This document shows, in pieces, positions 7,574 through 16,887 of a stretch of 64,000 nt of DNA; position 1 is the stretch's first letter, and the number at the start of each line of letters is the position of its first letter. The DNA is from Betaproteobacteria bacterium (GTDB lineage: Bacteria > Pseudomonadota > Gammaproteobacteria > Burkholderiales > SG8-41), in NCBI GenBank assembly GCA_025363575.1, contig JANYDM010000098.1, forward strand, positions 1-64,000, read 5' to 3'. The notes beneath the pieces are model-generated. The model ran no database searches. It was given only the letters and a program-made list of their open reading frames with translations, and was not told where the DNA came from. Both the position numbers and the translations under genes were made by a program.

Positions 7574-9660
7574 TACCGCAAATCGTGAATAGACCCGTGC
7601 TCGGCGCTATGCAGCAGGTCGACGACCCGGCAGTCTGCGCACATCTTGAGACGCTCAAGCGCCCCCGTTTCCTTGAACATCGAATGGGCACTGAGCCGGC
7701 CGGTCATGTTATCTATCATCTGCCGGGTAGCAAATGGCTTGCCGCATTTGATGCAGCCAAATATGTCTGCTTCGTTCAATACGATTTCGGACTTGGCGCG
7801 AGCCGCCAGCAGCAGCCGCGGCGCGAGCCTGATGGCGCCTTCCGGACAGGTCTTTTCGCACAACCCGCATTGAACGCAATTGCGTTCGATAAACTTGAGC
7901 TGTGGCCGCTCCTTCGAGTCCAGCAACGCGCTCTCCGGGCAGGCGCCGGCGCAAGCCATGCACAAAGTGCACTTCTGCTTGTCGACTACCACCCCGCCAT
8001 AAGCTGCCCCCGGCGAAAGCGCGACTTCCTCGCTTGGCTGCGGCGCATGCTTGAGCAGATGCTCAAAAATAAAATCAAGAGTCGTGCGTTTTTCGTTGGA
8101 TAGATTGAACGGCGCAGGCGGCGATACAGAGGGTGCGGCCGGCAACGCCCAGACCGCCGCTTCCAACGCCGCCCTGTCGCGCGCTTCGATCAGTTCGAAA
8201 TGGCGCTCGCCATAGCCGAGCGCGGTCAGGATCTGCTGCGCGTAGCCCATCTCGCGCTTAAGTGCCGCGAGGTATGCGGGGGCTTCGGCACCAGTGCTCA
8301 TGATCACCACCTGCACACCGCCGTATGCGATTGCCCCGAGCAAAGTATCGATGCCAAGCGACGCAATATGAAACGCTTCAAGCGGGATCACCCGCGCCGG
8401 TAGCCCCTTGCCATGCCGGCCGAGTTGCATGACGAGATTCCGACCGTCGTTGGCGTTATGCAAAAGTAAGCAAGCTTGCCTGCCGCCCGCCTTCGAATAC
8501 GTAGCCAGCATAGTCTTCATGCGGGCGCCGAAATCGGCAACGCCGGGATAAGCGTAGGTCATCGCGCCGGACGGACACACCGTCGCGCACGCGCCGCAGC
8601 CCATGCATAAATGCGGGTCGACCGTGACATGATCGCCGTCGGCGCTGATTGCCGCCGTCGAGCAGATATCGATGCACTGCGTGCAACCGGTGATTCCCGC
8701 GCGGCTGTGGGCGCAGATTTTCTCCCGGTAAGAGAAAAATTTCGGCTTCTCGAATTCGCCGGTCATCGTTGCGAGCTCCAGCGCCGCCCGCGCTTGCGCG
8801 AGCGGATCGCCCCGCGGCGATAAATAGCCTTGCGGCGGCTGATGCAGTTTGATCAACGGCTGCGCCGATAGATCGAGCACGAGATCGCAACGCTCGCTTC
8901 GCGCGCGCTCGCCGCGTTCGAAATCGATCGCCCGCACTTCTCCGCACGCTGTCACGCATTGCCGGTGCGCCTTGCATTTGTCGAGGTCGATCTGGTAGTC
9001 GTAATCGATTGCATGCTCGGGGCATGCTGCAATGCAGGCATTGCAGCGCGTGCACGCTTCGAGATCGATCGGATTGACCTGTTCCCAGGTGACGTCAAAA
9101 GCACCCAGATATCCTGCAATCGCGACGTTGTTTCCGGAATACACGGGATAGCGCCTGTCCAGCGGCAATTCCGCGCGAGCGCCTTCACCCGCGACCAGCA
9201 CGCTGACCTGCAATTGCGCGGCCAGATTATCGGCCCAGCGTAAGGCAGCAGCGGCTTCCCCGATAATCAACAATCGTCCCTGCGATTGGTACGTCACCAG
9301 CGACACCGGCGCCGCGGCCGGCAAATCCGCGAGCGCAAGCAGGGCCGCAATCTTCGGCGCAACCGAGGGCGCATCGGCCGACCATCCGGCGGTTTCGCGG
9401 ATGTTCGCGAAACGGACGTCGCCCTTGGCCTGAAATTGCTTATGCAACTCACGAAAAAGAGGCGCTTCCTGAGTGCACGCGACGAGTAGATCGTCGCCGC
9501 TTTTGGCCGCCGCCTCGAACGCGGCCACATGCCGCCGGCACAATTCGCTATGAATAAACGGCCCGGCGCTGAGGCCCAGCGCGCCGGCCACGGTTTTGCC
9601 GTCGAGCGGCATGGTGCGGTTGCAGTTGCACAACAGCAGTTTGTGCCGCGGTTCAGTCAT
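7573..9660 (-). CDS. Poly-[4Fe-4S] ferredoxin-like protein of the formate dehydrogenase operon
   Basis: A 695-residue soluble protein without signal peptide. Cluster motifs seen in order include CTRCNACIAACP (about residue 205), CKAHRQCVTAC (about 230), CAHSRAGITGCTQCIDIC (about 310), CMGCGACATVCP (about 350), CTLCMACAGACP (about 565), CVQCGLCEKTCP (about 595) and CIKC with a later CADC near the C-terminus, so about six or seven clusters. The N-terminal 170 residues carry a CNCN motif and no clear enzyme signature. Large ferredoxins of this type recur beside betaproteobacterial formate dehydrogenases. A cytoplasmic electron-transfer role is likely; the partner is unknown. Confidence 0.85.
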   Translation of the reverse strand: MTEPRHKLLLCNCNRTMPLDGKTVAGALGLSAGPFIHSELCRRHVAAFEAAAKSGDDLLVACTQEAPLFRELHKQFQAKGDVRFANIRETAGWSADAPSVAPKIAALLALADLPAAAPVSLVTYQSQGRLLIIGEAAAALRWADNLAAQLQVSVLVAGEGARAELPLDRRYPVYSGNNVAIAGYLGAFDVTWEQVNPIDLEACTRCNACIAACPEHAIDYDYQIDLDKCKAHRQCVTACGEVRAIDFERGERARSERCDLVLDLSAQPLIKLHQPPQGYLSPRGDPLAQARAALELATMTGEFEKPKFFSYREKICAHSRAGITGCTQCIDICSTAAISADGDHVTVDPHLCMGCGACATVCPSGAMTYAYPGVADFGARMKTMLATYSKAGGRQACLLLHNANDGRNLVMQLGRHGKGLPARVIPLEAFHIASLGIDTLLGAIAYGGVQVVIMSTGAEAPAYLAALKREMGYAQQILTALGYGERHFELIEARDRAALEAAVWALPAAPSVSPPAPFNLSNEKRTTLDFIFEHLLKHAPQPSEEVALSPGAAYGGVVVDKQKCTLCMACAGACPESALLDSKERPQLKFIERNCVQCGLCEKTCPEGAIRLAPRLLLAARAKSEIVLNEADIFGCIKCGKPFATRQMIDNMTGRLSAHSMFKETGALERLKMCADCRVVDLLHSAEHGSIHDLR

Positions 9661-9715
9661 GAATAGTGGTTGTTATGGCGAAGCCGCAGTTAACTTGCGC
9701 AGATACTAGCCAAAA

Positions 9716-10300
9716 CTACTGCTTGACGCTATGAGTTCCTGCCTCAGGACTCAATTGAACAGGCGGCGGCGTGACGTTTTCGACCGGTGCCGCCGCCACA
9801 GATGCGGAGTCCGGTGCCTGATCGCTTGCCGGCGGCGGCGCAGTATTTTCCGCGGGCAGCAGTGCCTGCTCCTCCTGCGACTCCATTGCCCCCTCAGGCA
9901 GCGGCGGCGCAAATCTCGCCGCGGTTTCCTCCCTGGTTTCTTTTGCCCATGCGAGAATATTCTGCGCCTGCCGCAGTCCGGCCAGCATGCCGGGCGGCAA
10001 CGGATCAGGCTTCGAATAATCCTCGATATAGGTATCGAGCCCGTCCATCACGTTGAAATGCGGATCGCTGAATAATTTCTTGAGCGCGGCACGCCGCAAA
10101 TCCGGGTCGACCTTCGGATGCATAAATACGCTGAAATCCGATTGCGGAGTGAGTTCTTCGATTGGCGGCAGATCCGGCGCCGGCATTTCGATTCGCTCTA
10201 CCGGCTGTTCCGCCGCCGGCTGTTCGCGCGCCTGCTGTTTACGCTGCGACCAGCGCGACAGAAAGGGCTGTGCCGCGTCTTTTTGCACATCGTCGGTCAT
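9716..10300 (-). CDS. DUF3306 family protein
   Basis: A 194-residue protein of unknown function. The conserved core is FLSRWSQRKQQA near the start and a central segment with DFSVFMHPKVDPDLRRAALKKLFSDP and DYIEDYS-like residues; the last 60 residues are low-complexity Pro/Ala/Glu. No signal peptide or membrane segment is seen. DUF3305 and DUF3306 proteins are habitual neighbours of formate dehydrogenase genes in proteobacteria, and here the DUF3305 gene ends 2 nt before this ATG. ATG at 10300 was chosen because the longer frame upstream lies inside the DUF3305 gene. Confidence 0.85.
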   Translation of the reverse strand: MTDDVQKDAAQPFLSRWSQRKQQAREQPAAEQPVERIEMPAPDLPPIEELTPQSDFSVFMHPKVDPDLRRAALKKLFSDPHFNVMDGLDTYIEDYSKPDPLPPGMLAGLRQAQNILAWAKETREETAARFAPPLPEGAMESQEEQALLPAENTAPPPASDQAPDSASVAAAPVENVTPPPVQLSPEAGTHSVKQ

Positions 10301-10302
10301 GG

Positions 10303-10869
10303 TCAGTCGATGCGGCCCATACGGCCATGGTCCTTGTTGCTCGCATAGCGTTTTTTCTTCTTGGGCTCGGGCTTGTAATGCAGCGTAGCAAACTCGCGTA
10401 TCCACGGCACAAGTTCGGCAGGCAGCGGCACTCCATCCACGTGCTCGTCGCTGTCCATCCAACGCGCGCCCTCATGATAACTGACGGTAATCCGCTCCGG
10501 CCGCGGGACTTCGTCATGCATGCGCCACAGCACGAACACTTTGGGCGCGGGCGACATTATGTTGTAGAGATAGCCTTCGGCCTCGTCGCGATACAGGCGT
10601 ATTTGATGTCCCGGATGGACCACTCGGGTAACTTTGTCATCAGCCGCTATTTGTTGCGCGCAGGCGCCCGCCGGCAACGCATCGGTCACCACGCCGCACG
10701 CCTCCCACTGCTCCGTCTGCCAGCGGTTGGCGGACAGCGTGCGGCATTCCATGATGATTGCTACGGGATAAACGGTGATTGCCGGGTTGCTTGCGTCCAT
10801 AGGATGCCGATTGTGCGCCTGCAAATGCCTGAATTCAATCGGATGCGCTTGCCAAATGGTTGATTCCAC
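10303..10869 (-). CDS. DUF3305 family protein, first gene of the formate dehydrogenase operon
   Basis: This protein of unknown function has the family's pattern of AIIMECR.....[10 protein letters not shown] (about residues 38-58), a [14 protein letters not shown] segment and a C-terminal basic tail. The frame has two reasonable starts: GTG at 10869, preceded by AAGGA, and ATG at 10800, which gives a 165-residue protein closer to the usual family length. The stop lies 2 nt before the DUF3306 start. It is divergent from moaA, and the roughly 90 nt between them should hold both promoters. Confidence 0.82.
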   Translation of the reverse strand: MESTIWQAHPIEFRHLQAHNRHPMDASNPAITVYPVAIIMECRTLSANRWQTEQWEACGVVTDALPAGACAQQIAADDKVTRVVHPGHQIRLYRDEAEGYLYNIMSPAPKVFVLWRMHDEVPRPERITVSYHEGARWMDSDEHVDGVPLPAELVPWIREFATLHYKPEPKKKKRYASNKDHGRMGRID

Positions 10870-10882
10870 GCTGGTGTTTTCC

Positions 10883-10912
10883 TTGCTGTCACAGGAGTTC
10901 TTTTGCCATAAT
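10883..10912 (+). promoter_or_regulatory. Possible sigma-70-type promoter for moaA-fdhD-mobA
   Basis: TTGCTG (10883-10888) and CATAAT (10907-10912) are separated by 18 nt in the space between the divergent DUF3305 gene and moaA, about 49 nt before the chosen moaA start. The match is moderate. No second supporting element such as an operator was recognised. Confidence 0.4.
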
Positions 10913-10960
10913 CCGTCCCCACATCAATGGTTGTATTGGGCAGGCGTGCGAGGGAAGCTT

Positions 10961-12001
10961 TTGAATCATCCGGAATTTCCAGTTGCCAAACAGACTGCCC
11001 AGGTTGTCGACCGCCTGGGCCGGCCGCTGCGCGATCTGCGCATCTCGGTGACCGACCGCTGCAATTTCCGCTGCGTCTATTGCATGCCGAAAGAGGTGTT
11101 CGGCAAGGACTACCAGTTTCTCGAACACAAGGAACTGCTGACGTTTGAGGAAATCGCACGGCTCGCACGCATTTTCACGCGTCATGGCATCGAGAAAATC
11201 CGCCTCACCGGCGGCGAGCCGCTGGTGCGACGCAACCTCGAGAAATTGATCGAGTTGCTGGCAGCCATCCCCGGTCTGGACCTGACGTTGACGACCAACG
11301 CCTCCCTGCTCGCCAAAAAAGCGCGCGCGCTGAAAGCCGCGGGCCTTGACCGCATCACCGTAAGCCTTGACTCGCTCGACGATGCGGTATTCATGAAAAT
11401 GAACGACGTCGATTTTCCGGTCGCGCGCGTGCTCGAAGGCATAGACGCGGCTGCCGCGGCGGGGCTGGCGCCGGTGAAGATCAACATGGTGGTCAAGCGC
11501 GGCGTCAACGACACGAGCGTCGCCGCCATGGCGCGCCATTTTCGCGGCAGCGGTCATATCCTTCGCTTCATCGAGTACATGGACGTCGGTCACACCAACG
11601 GCTGGCGCATGGACGACGTGGTCACCGCGAAAGAAATCGTCGCCATGATCAATATCGAAGCGCCGCTCGAGCAGTGCGATCCCAATTACCGCGGCGAAGT
11701 CGCCGAGCGCTGGCGCTATCGCGATGGCAGCGGCGAAATCGGCGTTATTGCATCGGTCACGCAGGCGTTCTGCCGCGACTGCACCCGTGCGCGCCTGTCG
11801 ACCGAAGGCAGCCTTTTTACCTGCTTATTTGCCACCGCCGGGCACGCGCTCAAGCCGTTGCTGCGCGGCGGCGCTGACGACGACGAAATCTCCGCGGCCA
11901 TCGCGGCCGTATGGCGCAAGCGTGACGACCGCTATTCGGAAATCCGCAGCGCGCAAACGACCAGGCTGCAAAAAGTCGAAATGTCGTACATCGGTGGTTG
12001 A
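10961..12001 (+). CDS. moaA: GTP 3',8-cyclase MoaA, first step of molybdenum cofactor synthesis
   Basis: MoaA is a radical SAM enzyme that rearranges GTP on the way to cyclic pyranopterin monophosphate. The radical SAM cluster motif CNFRCVYC is near residue 35, followed by [11 protein letters not shown] second cluster is supplied by the C-terminal [11 protein letters not shown]...C motif, and the protein ends in the GG tail needed for activation. I chose TTG at 10961 because AGGGA lies 5 nt upstream and the product (346 residues) is of family length; the open frame extends to 10775 but overlaps the promoter region. It heads an operon with fdhD and mobA serving the divergent formate dehydrogenase. 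Confidence 0.95.
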   Translation: MNHPEFPVAKQTAQVVDRLGRPLRDLRISVTDRCNFRCVYCMPKEVFGKDYQFLEHKELLTFEEIARLARIFTRHGIEKIRLTGGEPLVRRNLEKLIELLAAIPGLDLTLTTNASLLAKKARALKAAGLDRITVSLDSLDDAVFMKMNDVDFPVARVLEGIDAAAAAGLAPVKINMVVKRGVNDTSVAAMARHFRGSGHILRFIEYMDVGHTNGWRMDDVVTAKEIVAMINIEAPLEQCDPNYRGEVAERWRYRDGSGEIGVIASVTQAFCRDCTRARLSTEGSLFTCLFATAGHALKPLLRGGADDDEISAAIAAVWRKRDDRYSEIRSAQTTRLQKVEMSYIGG

Positions 12002-12008
12002 CGTCGCT

Positions 12009-12072
12009 GGATTGAGGAGTGAGGATTGGGCAAAGCCATAAATCCCGCCCCTCAATCCCCGCTCCCCGATCC
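12009..12072. repeat. Degenerate heptad repeat arranged as an inverted pair
   Basis: Between moaA and fdhD the left arm reads as three heptads, GGATTGA GGAGTGA GGATTGG (12009-12030). The right arm (12049-12072) is a diverged inverted copy of the same heptads. Similar heptad arrays occur at 30058-30153 and 55823-55921. The fold could form a long imperfect hairpin, but there is no T-run, so it is not an ordinary terminator. Confidence 0.6.
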
Positions 12073-12077
12073 TAAAA

Positions 12078-12881
12078 ATGCACCGTCCGCAAATCACCCA
12101 TGCCACGCGTCCACTGACGTTTACCGTCGAGGCGCGCAATGAGCGCGGGGAGGACCTGCCCACCGAAATCGCCGGGGAGCATCCGTTAACTCTGTATGTC
12201 GACAAGCGCGAAATTGTCACGCTGATGACTCTGGGCGCCGCGCCCGAAGCCCTCGCCATCGGTTATCTGCGCAACCAGCGCCTGGTCGCCGGCATCGAGG
12301 ACATCGTGTCGGTGCAGGTCGATTGGGATGTCGGCGCGGTCGCCATCACCACGCGCGCAGGCATTGCCGATCTGGACGGGCGCATGGAGAAACGCACCGT
12401 CACCACCGGCTGCGGCCAGGGCACGGTGTTCGGCGCGCTGATGGATGAAGTGGACTCGATCACGCTGCCTGCGGATGCCGTCTTGACCGAAGCGACGTTT
12501 TACGGCCTGATCGACAGCGTGCGTCGTCACGAGACCGTCTACAAGCAGGCCGGCGCCGTGCATGGCTGTGCGCTGGCGAAAGATGCCGAGATCCTGATGT
12601 TTGTCGAGGACGTCGGCCGCCACAACGCGGTGGACGCTATCGCCGGACAAATGTGGCTCGACGGCATAAACGGCGCCGACAAGATTTTCTACACCACCGG
12701 CCGCTTAACGTCGGAGATGGTAATCAAATGCGCGCAGATGGGCATCCCGTTTCTGGTATCGCGCTCGGGGCTCACGCAGATGGGTTATGAAGTCGCTCAG
12801 AAAACCGGCATCACGATGCTGGGCCGTGCCACCGGCAAACACTATCTGCTGTTCACCGGCAAGCAGCGATTCAGGAAATGA
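12078..12881 (+). CDS. fdhD: Sulfurtransferase FdhD, required for formate dehydrogenase activity
   Basis: FdhD transfers sulfur from a cysteine desulfurase to the molybdenum cofactor before it enters formate dehydrogenase. The 267-residue protein has the family motif around the catalytic cysteine as TTGCGQGT (about residue 112-119). E. coli FdhD has a CxxC here; this version keeps only one of the two cysteines. Later family segments such as FVEDVGRHNAVDA (about 175-187) and TTGRLTSEMV are intact. Its stop overlaps the mobA start by 4 nt (ATGA). Confidence 0.95.
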   Translation: MHRPQITHATRPLTFTVEARNERGEDLPTEIAGEHPLTLYVDKREIVTLMTLGAAPEALAIGYLRNQRLVAGIEDIVSVQVDWDVGAVAITTRAGIADLDGRMEKRTVTTGCGQGTVFGALMDEVDSITLPADAVLTEATFYGLIDSVRRHETVYKQAGAVHGCALAKDAEILMFVEDVGRHNAVDAIAGQMWLDGINGADKIFYTTGRLTSEMVIKCAQMGIPFLVSRSGLTQMGYEVAQKTGITMLGRATGKHYLLFTGKQRFRK

Positions 12882-13456
12882 AAACCGGCATCACGGGCGT
12901 GGTGCTTGCCGGCGGCCAGGGACGCCGCATGGGCACCGTCGACAAAGGATTGCGCGAACTGCGCGGCAAGCCGATGGCGGCGTGGGTCATCGAACGTTTC
13001 GCGCCGCAAGTCGATGAAGTGCTCATCAACGCCAACCAGAACTTGGATATCTACGCGCGCTTCGGGTATCGCGTCGTGCCCGATGAAATCGGCGGCTTTG
13101 CCGGGCCTCTCGCGGGATTGCAGCGGGGACTTAGCGAAGCGCATCACCCGCTCGTCGCGACTGCGCCCTGCGACACGCCGTTCCTGCCCACCGATCTGGT
13201 CGCGAGACTGCACGCGGCTTTGCAAACGCAGGCAGCGCAACTCGCGGTTGCGCGCACCGGCGACCAGCCGCATCCGGTGTTTTGCCTGTGCCGCCGAGAC
13301 GTGTTGCCGCATTTGATGCAGTTTCTGAGCAGCGGCGGGCGCAAGATCGATGCCTGGTATGCGACGCTGAAAGTAGCCGAAGTTGCATTCGACGATGTCC
13401 CGGATGCCTTCAGCAACATCAACACGGTGGACGAACTGCGCTCGTTCGAAATTTAG
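12878..13456 (+). CDS. mobA: Molybdenum cofactor guanylyltransferase MobA
   Basis: MobA adds GMP to molybdopterin to form MGD, the cofactor of the formate dehydrogenase alpha subunit. The 192-residue protein opens with the nucleotide-binding signature VVLAGGQGRRMG (residues about 7-18), followed by DKG and a GPLAGLQ segment (about 70-76) and an APCDTPF metal-binding motif (about 95-101). It is translationally coupled to fdhD and ends in a 4-nt overlap with the convergent glucokinase gene. Confidence 0.94.
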   Translation: MKTGITGVVLAGGQGRRMGTVDKGLRELRGKPMAAWVIERFAPQVDEVLINANQNLDIYARFGYRVVPDEIGGFAGPLAGLQRGLSEAHHPLVATAPCDTPFLPTDLVARLHAALQTQAAQLAVARTGDQPHPVFCLCRRDVLPHLMQFLSSGGRKIDAWYATLKVAEVAFDDVPDAFSNINTVDELRSFEI

Positions 13457-14463
13457 ATCCGCAGTTCAGTGCGCAGATAGCGCGCAGCGCCTTTGAGGCC
13501 GACTTTCGGATCGGTGACGATGTGCAGCGGATAGCGCCGCAGCAGGTCGCTGAAGCGGCCCTTGTGCGCAAACGCGCGGACGAAGCCGCCGTCGCCCAGT
13601 TTGCGCGCGATCTTGCGCGCCACGCCGCCCGCAATATAGACCCCGCCGCGCGCCAGCGTCGCGAGCGCCATGTTGCCGGCAAACGCGCCGTAAATATCGA
13701 CAAAAAGATCCAGCGCATGCACGGCAAGCGGATCGGATTTTGCTATCGCAAAGTCCGAGATCGCGGCCGCCGCATCGCCACGCTGCATCGCGTCGCGCAG
13801 TTGTTTCGACGGTTGGCCCGCCCCGCCGTTCTCGAGCACGCTGAATATCCGCAACAGCCCCGGCCCCGATACGACACGTTCGTACGAAACGCGCCCGAAA
13901 GCCTGGCGCAGGCTGGCGAGCAGAATGTCCTGGGCGTCATCGATAGGCGCGAAATCCGTATGCCCGCCTTCCGACGGATGCACCGCGTAGCCGTCGCCCT
14001 GCCACGAGAGCATGCAAACGCCAAGGCCGGTGCCGGCACCGACCACCACGCGCGTGCCGTACGGCTGCGCGACACCGCGTTGCAACGTCATGAGATCGTG
14101 CTCGCCAAGCTCGCCGATGCCGTGCCCGACCGCCGCAAAATCGTTCAGCAGCAGCACGTCCGGGATGCGCAGGCGCGCACTGAGCGCGGGCGCGTCTATG
14201 AGCCAATTGAGATTGGTCAGCGTCGAAGCATGGCCTTCGACCGGCCCGGCCACCGAGAAACAGGCAGCATCTATTCGCGGCGCTGCGGCCTTGACTGGCG
14301 CCAGCGCGAGAAAATCGTCCAGCAGCTCGTCGAACCCGGCAAACGTCTCGCTGCGATAGGTGCGTTCGTGGGCCGTGCGCAGCACGCCGCCGCTCTCGAT
14401 CAGCAGCTCCAGTATTGCGTTCGTACCGCCGATATCGCCGACCAGCGCGGCTTTCAGTGCCAT
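13453..14463 (-). CDS. glk: Glucokinase
   Basis: Glucokinase phosphorylates glucose with ATP. The 336-residue protein shows the ATP-binding signature LVGDIGGTNA near the start, the sugar-binding segment LLLNDFAAVGHGI (about residue 100) and GAGTGLGV (about 140), then HTDFAP with the conserved catalytic-region residues. The start ATG at 14463 lies inside the last codons of the upstream GGDEF/EAL gene (10-nt overlap), so the two are probably co-translated. The 3' end overlaps mobA by 4 nt. Confidence 0.93.
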   Translation of the reverse strand: MALKAALVGDIGGTNAILELLIESGGVLRTAHERTYRSETFAGFDELLDDFLALAPVKAAAPRIDAACFSVAGPVEGHASTLTNLNWLIDAPALSARLRIPDVLLLNDFAAVGHGIGELGEHDLMTLQRGVAQPYGTRVVVGAGTGLGVCMLSWQGDGYAVHPSEGGHTDFAPIDDAQDILLASLRQAFGRVSYERVVSGPGLLRIFSVLENGGAGQPSKQLRDAMQRGDAAAAISDFAIAKSDPLAVHALDLFVDIYGAFAGNMALATLARGGVYIAGGVARKIARKLGDGGFVRAFAHKGRFSDLLRRYPLHIVTDPKVGLKGAARYLRTELRI

Positions 14464-16862
14464 GCGACCTCCTCCGCCGACTCGAGCACCGCAGGAGTTG
14501 CGTCGGCGGTTTTGAGCAGCGCCTCCGGCTTCGCGACGAAGTAGCCTTGCGCGTAGTCGACGCCGATGGCCCGCAACCGTTCCAGGATGTTCTCGTTTTC
14601 GACGAACTCCGCGACGGTTTTCAAACCGAGAATATGCGCGATGCGGTTGATCGCCTCCACGATCGCCTGGTCCATCGGGTCGTCCGCCATGTCGCGCACG
14701 AACACGCCGTCGATCTTGATGTAATCGACCGGCAGGTACTTGAGGTAGGCGAACGATGACATCCCGATACCGAAATCGTCCAGGGCGAAGCGGCAGCCCA
14801 TCCCTTTCAGGTCGTGCATCAGATGCGCGGCCTTGGTCAGGTTGGAAATGGCCGTTGTCTCGGTCACCTCGAAACACAGCAGGCCCCGCGGCAGCTGGAA
14901 CCGCGTCAGCAGCTGCCGCAGAAAATCGGTAAAGCTCGCATCGTTGATACTAACCCCCGACAGGTTCACGGCATAAAACGCGCCGGTGAGCGCGGCCGGT
15001 TCGCGCGGCAACGCGCCGCTCTCGCATTGCCGGTGCAGGAACTCAACGAGCGTGCTGATGACCCATCGCTCGATGGACGACAACAGGTTGAAGCGCTCGG
15101 CTGCCGCCATGAAGCCGCTCGGCGGAATCAGGCTGCCATGGCGGTCGACCATGCGCACGAGCACCTCGTAATGCGGTTCGTTTTCCTCGCCGGGCACCAG
15201 TGAAATAATCTTCTGCCGGTACAGCCGGAAATTGCCGAGCTCGAATGCATGGTTGATCTGCGACACCATCTGCAGGTCGGCGTTTTGCGTGCCCGGCTGC
15301 TCGTGCTTCGGTTTGTGTACCTGAACACGGTCGCGGCCCTTGCTTTTCGCTTCGTAGCACGTGGCATCGGCGCTTGCGAGCAAGCGGCTGACACTCTCCG
15401 TGCCGTCAATCGTCACAAGTCCGGTGCTGACGCCGATGCCGAACGTCTTGTCCTGCCATACGAAACGGAAATCGCGCACTGCTTCGCGCAGGCCGTTTGC
15501 GATGCGCACGGCCTGATCGAGCGGGCACGACTCGAGCAACGAGCCGAATTCGTCGCCACCGATCCGTGCAAGCGTGTCACTGCCGCGCATGCGCGCCTGC
15601 ATCACCGTCGTCAATTGACGCAAGAGCTCGTCGCCGGCCGCATGGCCGCAGGTGTCGTTGACCGTCTTAAAATTGTCGAGGTCCATGTAGAGCAGCGCGT
15701 GTGGCTTGTTGTCGGCGCGCGCCGCTTCGATCAACCCGCCCAGCCGGCGCTCGAATTCGCGGCGGTTCACCAGCCCCGTCAAGGCGTCGTGGCTGGCCTG
15801 CCAGGTGAGCTGCTGGGCCATTTCCTGGATCTGACTGACGTCGTGAAACACCACTACCCAGCCGACCAGGTTGTCATCGCTGTTGTGTATGGGCGCCGAC
15901 GAATCGCGAATCGCACACGAGTTGCCATTGCGGCCGAGCAAGCGCACTGTCATGCCCTGCATGCCGCGCGCGCCGACTTCGTTGCCTCCGGGGTGCGGGA
16001 TCGGTTTGGCGGTCTGCTCGTCGACCACGCGATAAACGACGTCCAGCGCCTGCCCTTTCGCCTCGGCGTTTTTCCAGCCGGTATACTCTTCCGCTACCGG
16101 ATTCATATAGTCGACATTGCCCGCTGCATCGAGCGTGATCACCCCGTCGGCAATCGAGTGCAAGGTGACTTCGGCAAGCTCTTTTTCGCGGTGCAGCTCG
16201 TTTTCGCTCTCCGCGATGCGGCGCGTCACCAGCGACGCTATCCAGGCGCCGGCGACCAGCACGAGTATGCCAAGCACGGCCACCAGCAGCAGCGCGTCGC
16301 GCATCGCGCGGCCTGTCTGTGAGATGGCATCCAGCGTCGCAGCGCGCTTCGAATCGACGACCCGGTTGACGGCCAGCTGAAGCTCGTCCTGCACCGGCAT
16401 GCCTTTTTGCAAAAGCATGTCGGTTGCCAGCGGCACATTGTTCTGCATCAGCAGTTCGACCACCCGGTCGCGCACATCGCGCAGCAATGTTGCGGCATCG
16501 AGTGCCTGTTTCAGCGCAGCGCGCTCCGGCGGCGTCATGCCGGCTTCGTCCAGCCGGTCGCGCATGGCGAACAGGGGCTCCACAAGCGCGCGATAGTCGC
16601 CGAGCAAACGCGCGCGCTCGCCTTTATCGTTGGCGGCAAACATCTGGTACATGATCTGCTGACGCTGCTGGCTGGCAGTCAGCAGCGTGGTGAGCATTTC
16701 TGATTTCAGATTTTGCTCGTAGACCAGCGCTTCCATGCTCTGATTGATGGCGTAGATGCGCCAGATGCCGACCAGGGTGATGCTGATTATCAGCATGAGC
16801 AGCGCGCCGAAGCGCGCCGTCAATGCCCGCCTGGATTTGGTGAACGAAAACGGCTTCAGCAT
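14454..16862 (-). CDS. Membrane GGDEF/EAL protein with PAS domain (cyclic di-GMP turnover)
   Basis: The 802-residue protein has a membrane segment near residues 18-38, a helical periplasmic sensor resembling a 4-helix-bundle domain, a second membrane segment near 190-212, a PAS domain (about 225-330), a GGDEF domain and an EAL domain. GGDEF is intact near residue 434, with an upstream RGSD that fits the inhibitory RxxD site. In the EAL domain the signature reads EVL, and FEVTET, DDFGIG, KIDG and the late Glu are present, so phosphodiesterase activity is plausible. It is upstream of and overlaps glk. The signal it senses is unknown. Confidence 0.92.
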   Translation of the reverse strand: MLKPFSFTKSRRALTARFGALLMLIISITLVGIWRIYAINQSMEALVYEQNLKSEMLTTLLTASQQRQQIMYQMFAANDKGERARLLGDYRALVEPLFAMRDRLDEAGMTPPERAALKQALDAATLLRDVRDRVVELLMQNNVPLATDMLLQKGMPVQDELQLAVNRVVDSKRAATLDAISQTGRAMRDALLLVAVLGILVLVAGAWIASLVTRRIAESENELHREKELAEVTLHSIADGVITLDAAGNVDYMNPVAEEYTGWKNAEAKGQALDVVYRVVDEQTAKPIPHPGGNEVGARGMQGMTVRLLGRNGNSCAIRDSSAPIHNSDDNLVGWVVVFHDVSQIQEMAQQLTWQASHDALTGLVNRREFERRLGGLIEAARADNKPHALLYMDLDNFKTVNDTCGHAAGDELLRQLTTVMQARMRGSDTLARIGGDEFGSLLESCPLDQAVRIANGLREAVRDFRFVWQDKTFGIGVSTGLVTIDGTESVSRLLASADATCYEAKSKGRDRVQVHKPKHEQPGTQNADLQMVSQINHAFELGNFRLYRQKIISLVPGEENEPHYEVLVRMVDRHGSLIPPSGFMAAAERFNLLSSIERWVISTLVEFLHRQCESGALPREPAALTGAFYAVNLSGVSINDASFTDFLRQLLTRFQLPRGLLCFEVTETTAISNLTKAAHLMHDLKGMGCRFALDDFGIGMSSFAYLKYLPVDYIKIDGVFVRDMADDPMDQAIVEAINRIAHILGLKTVAEFVENENILERLRAIGVDYAQGYFVAKPEALLKTADATPAVLESAEEVAWH

Positions 16863-16887
16863 GGGCAGAGCTTACCTGAAACGCGTG

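Noticed and set aside
12002..12077. Terminator between moaA and fdhD
   Set aside because: The inverted heptad arms are imperfect and lack a T-run, and fdhD probably belongs to the same transcript.
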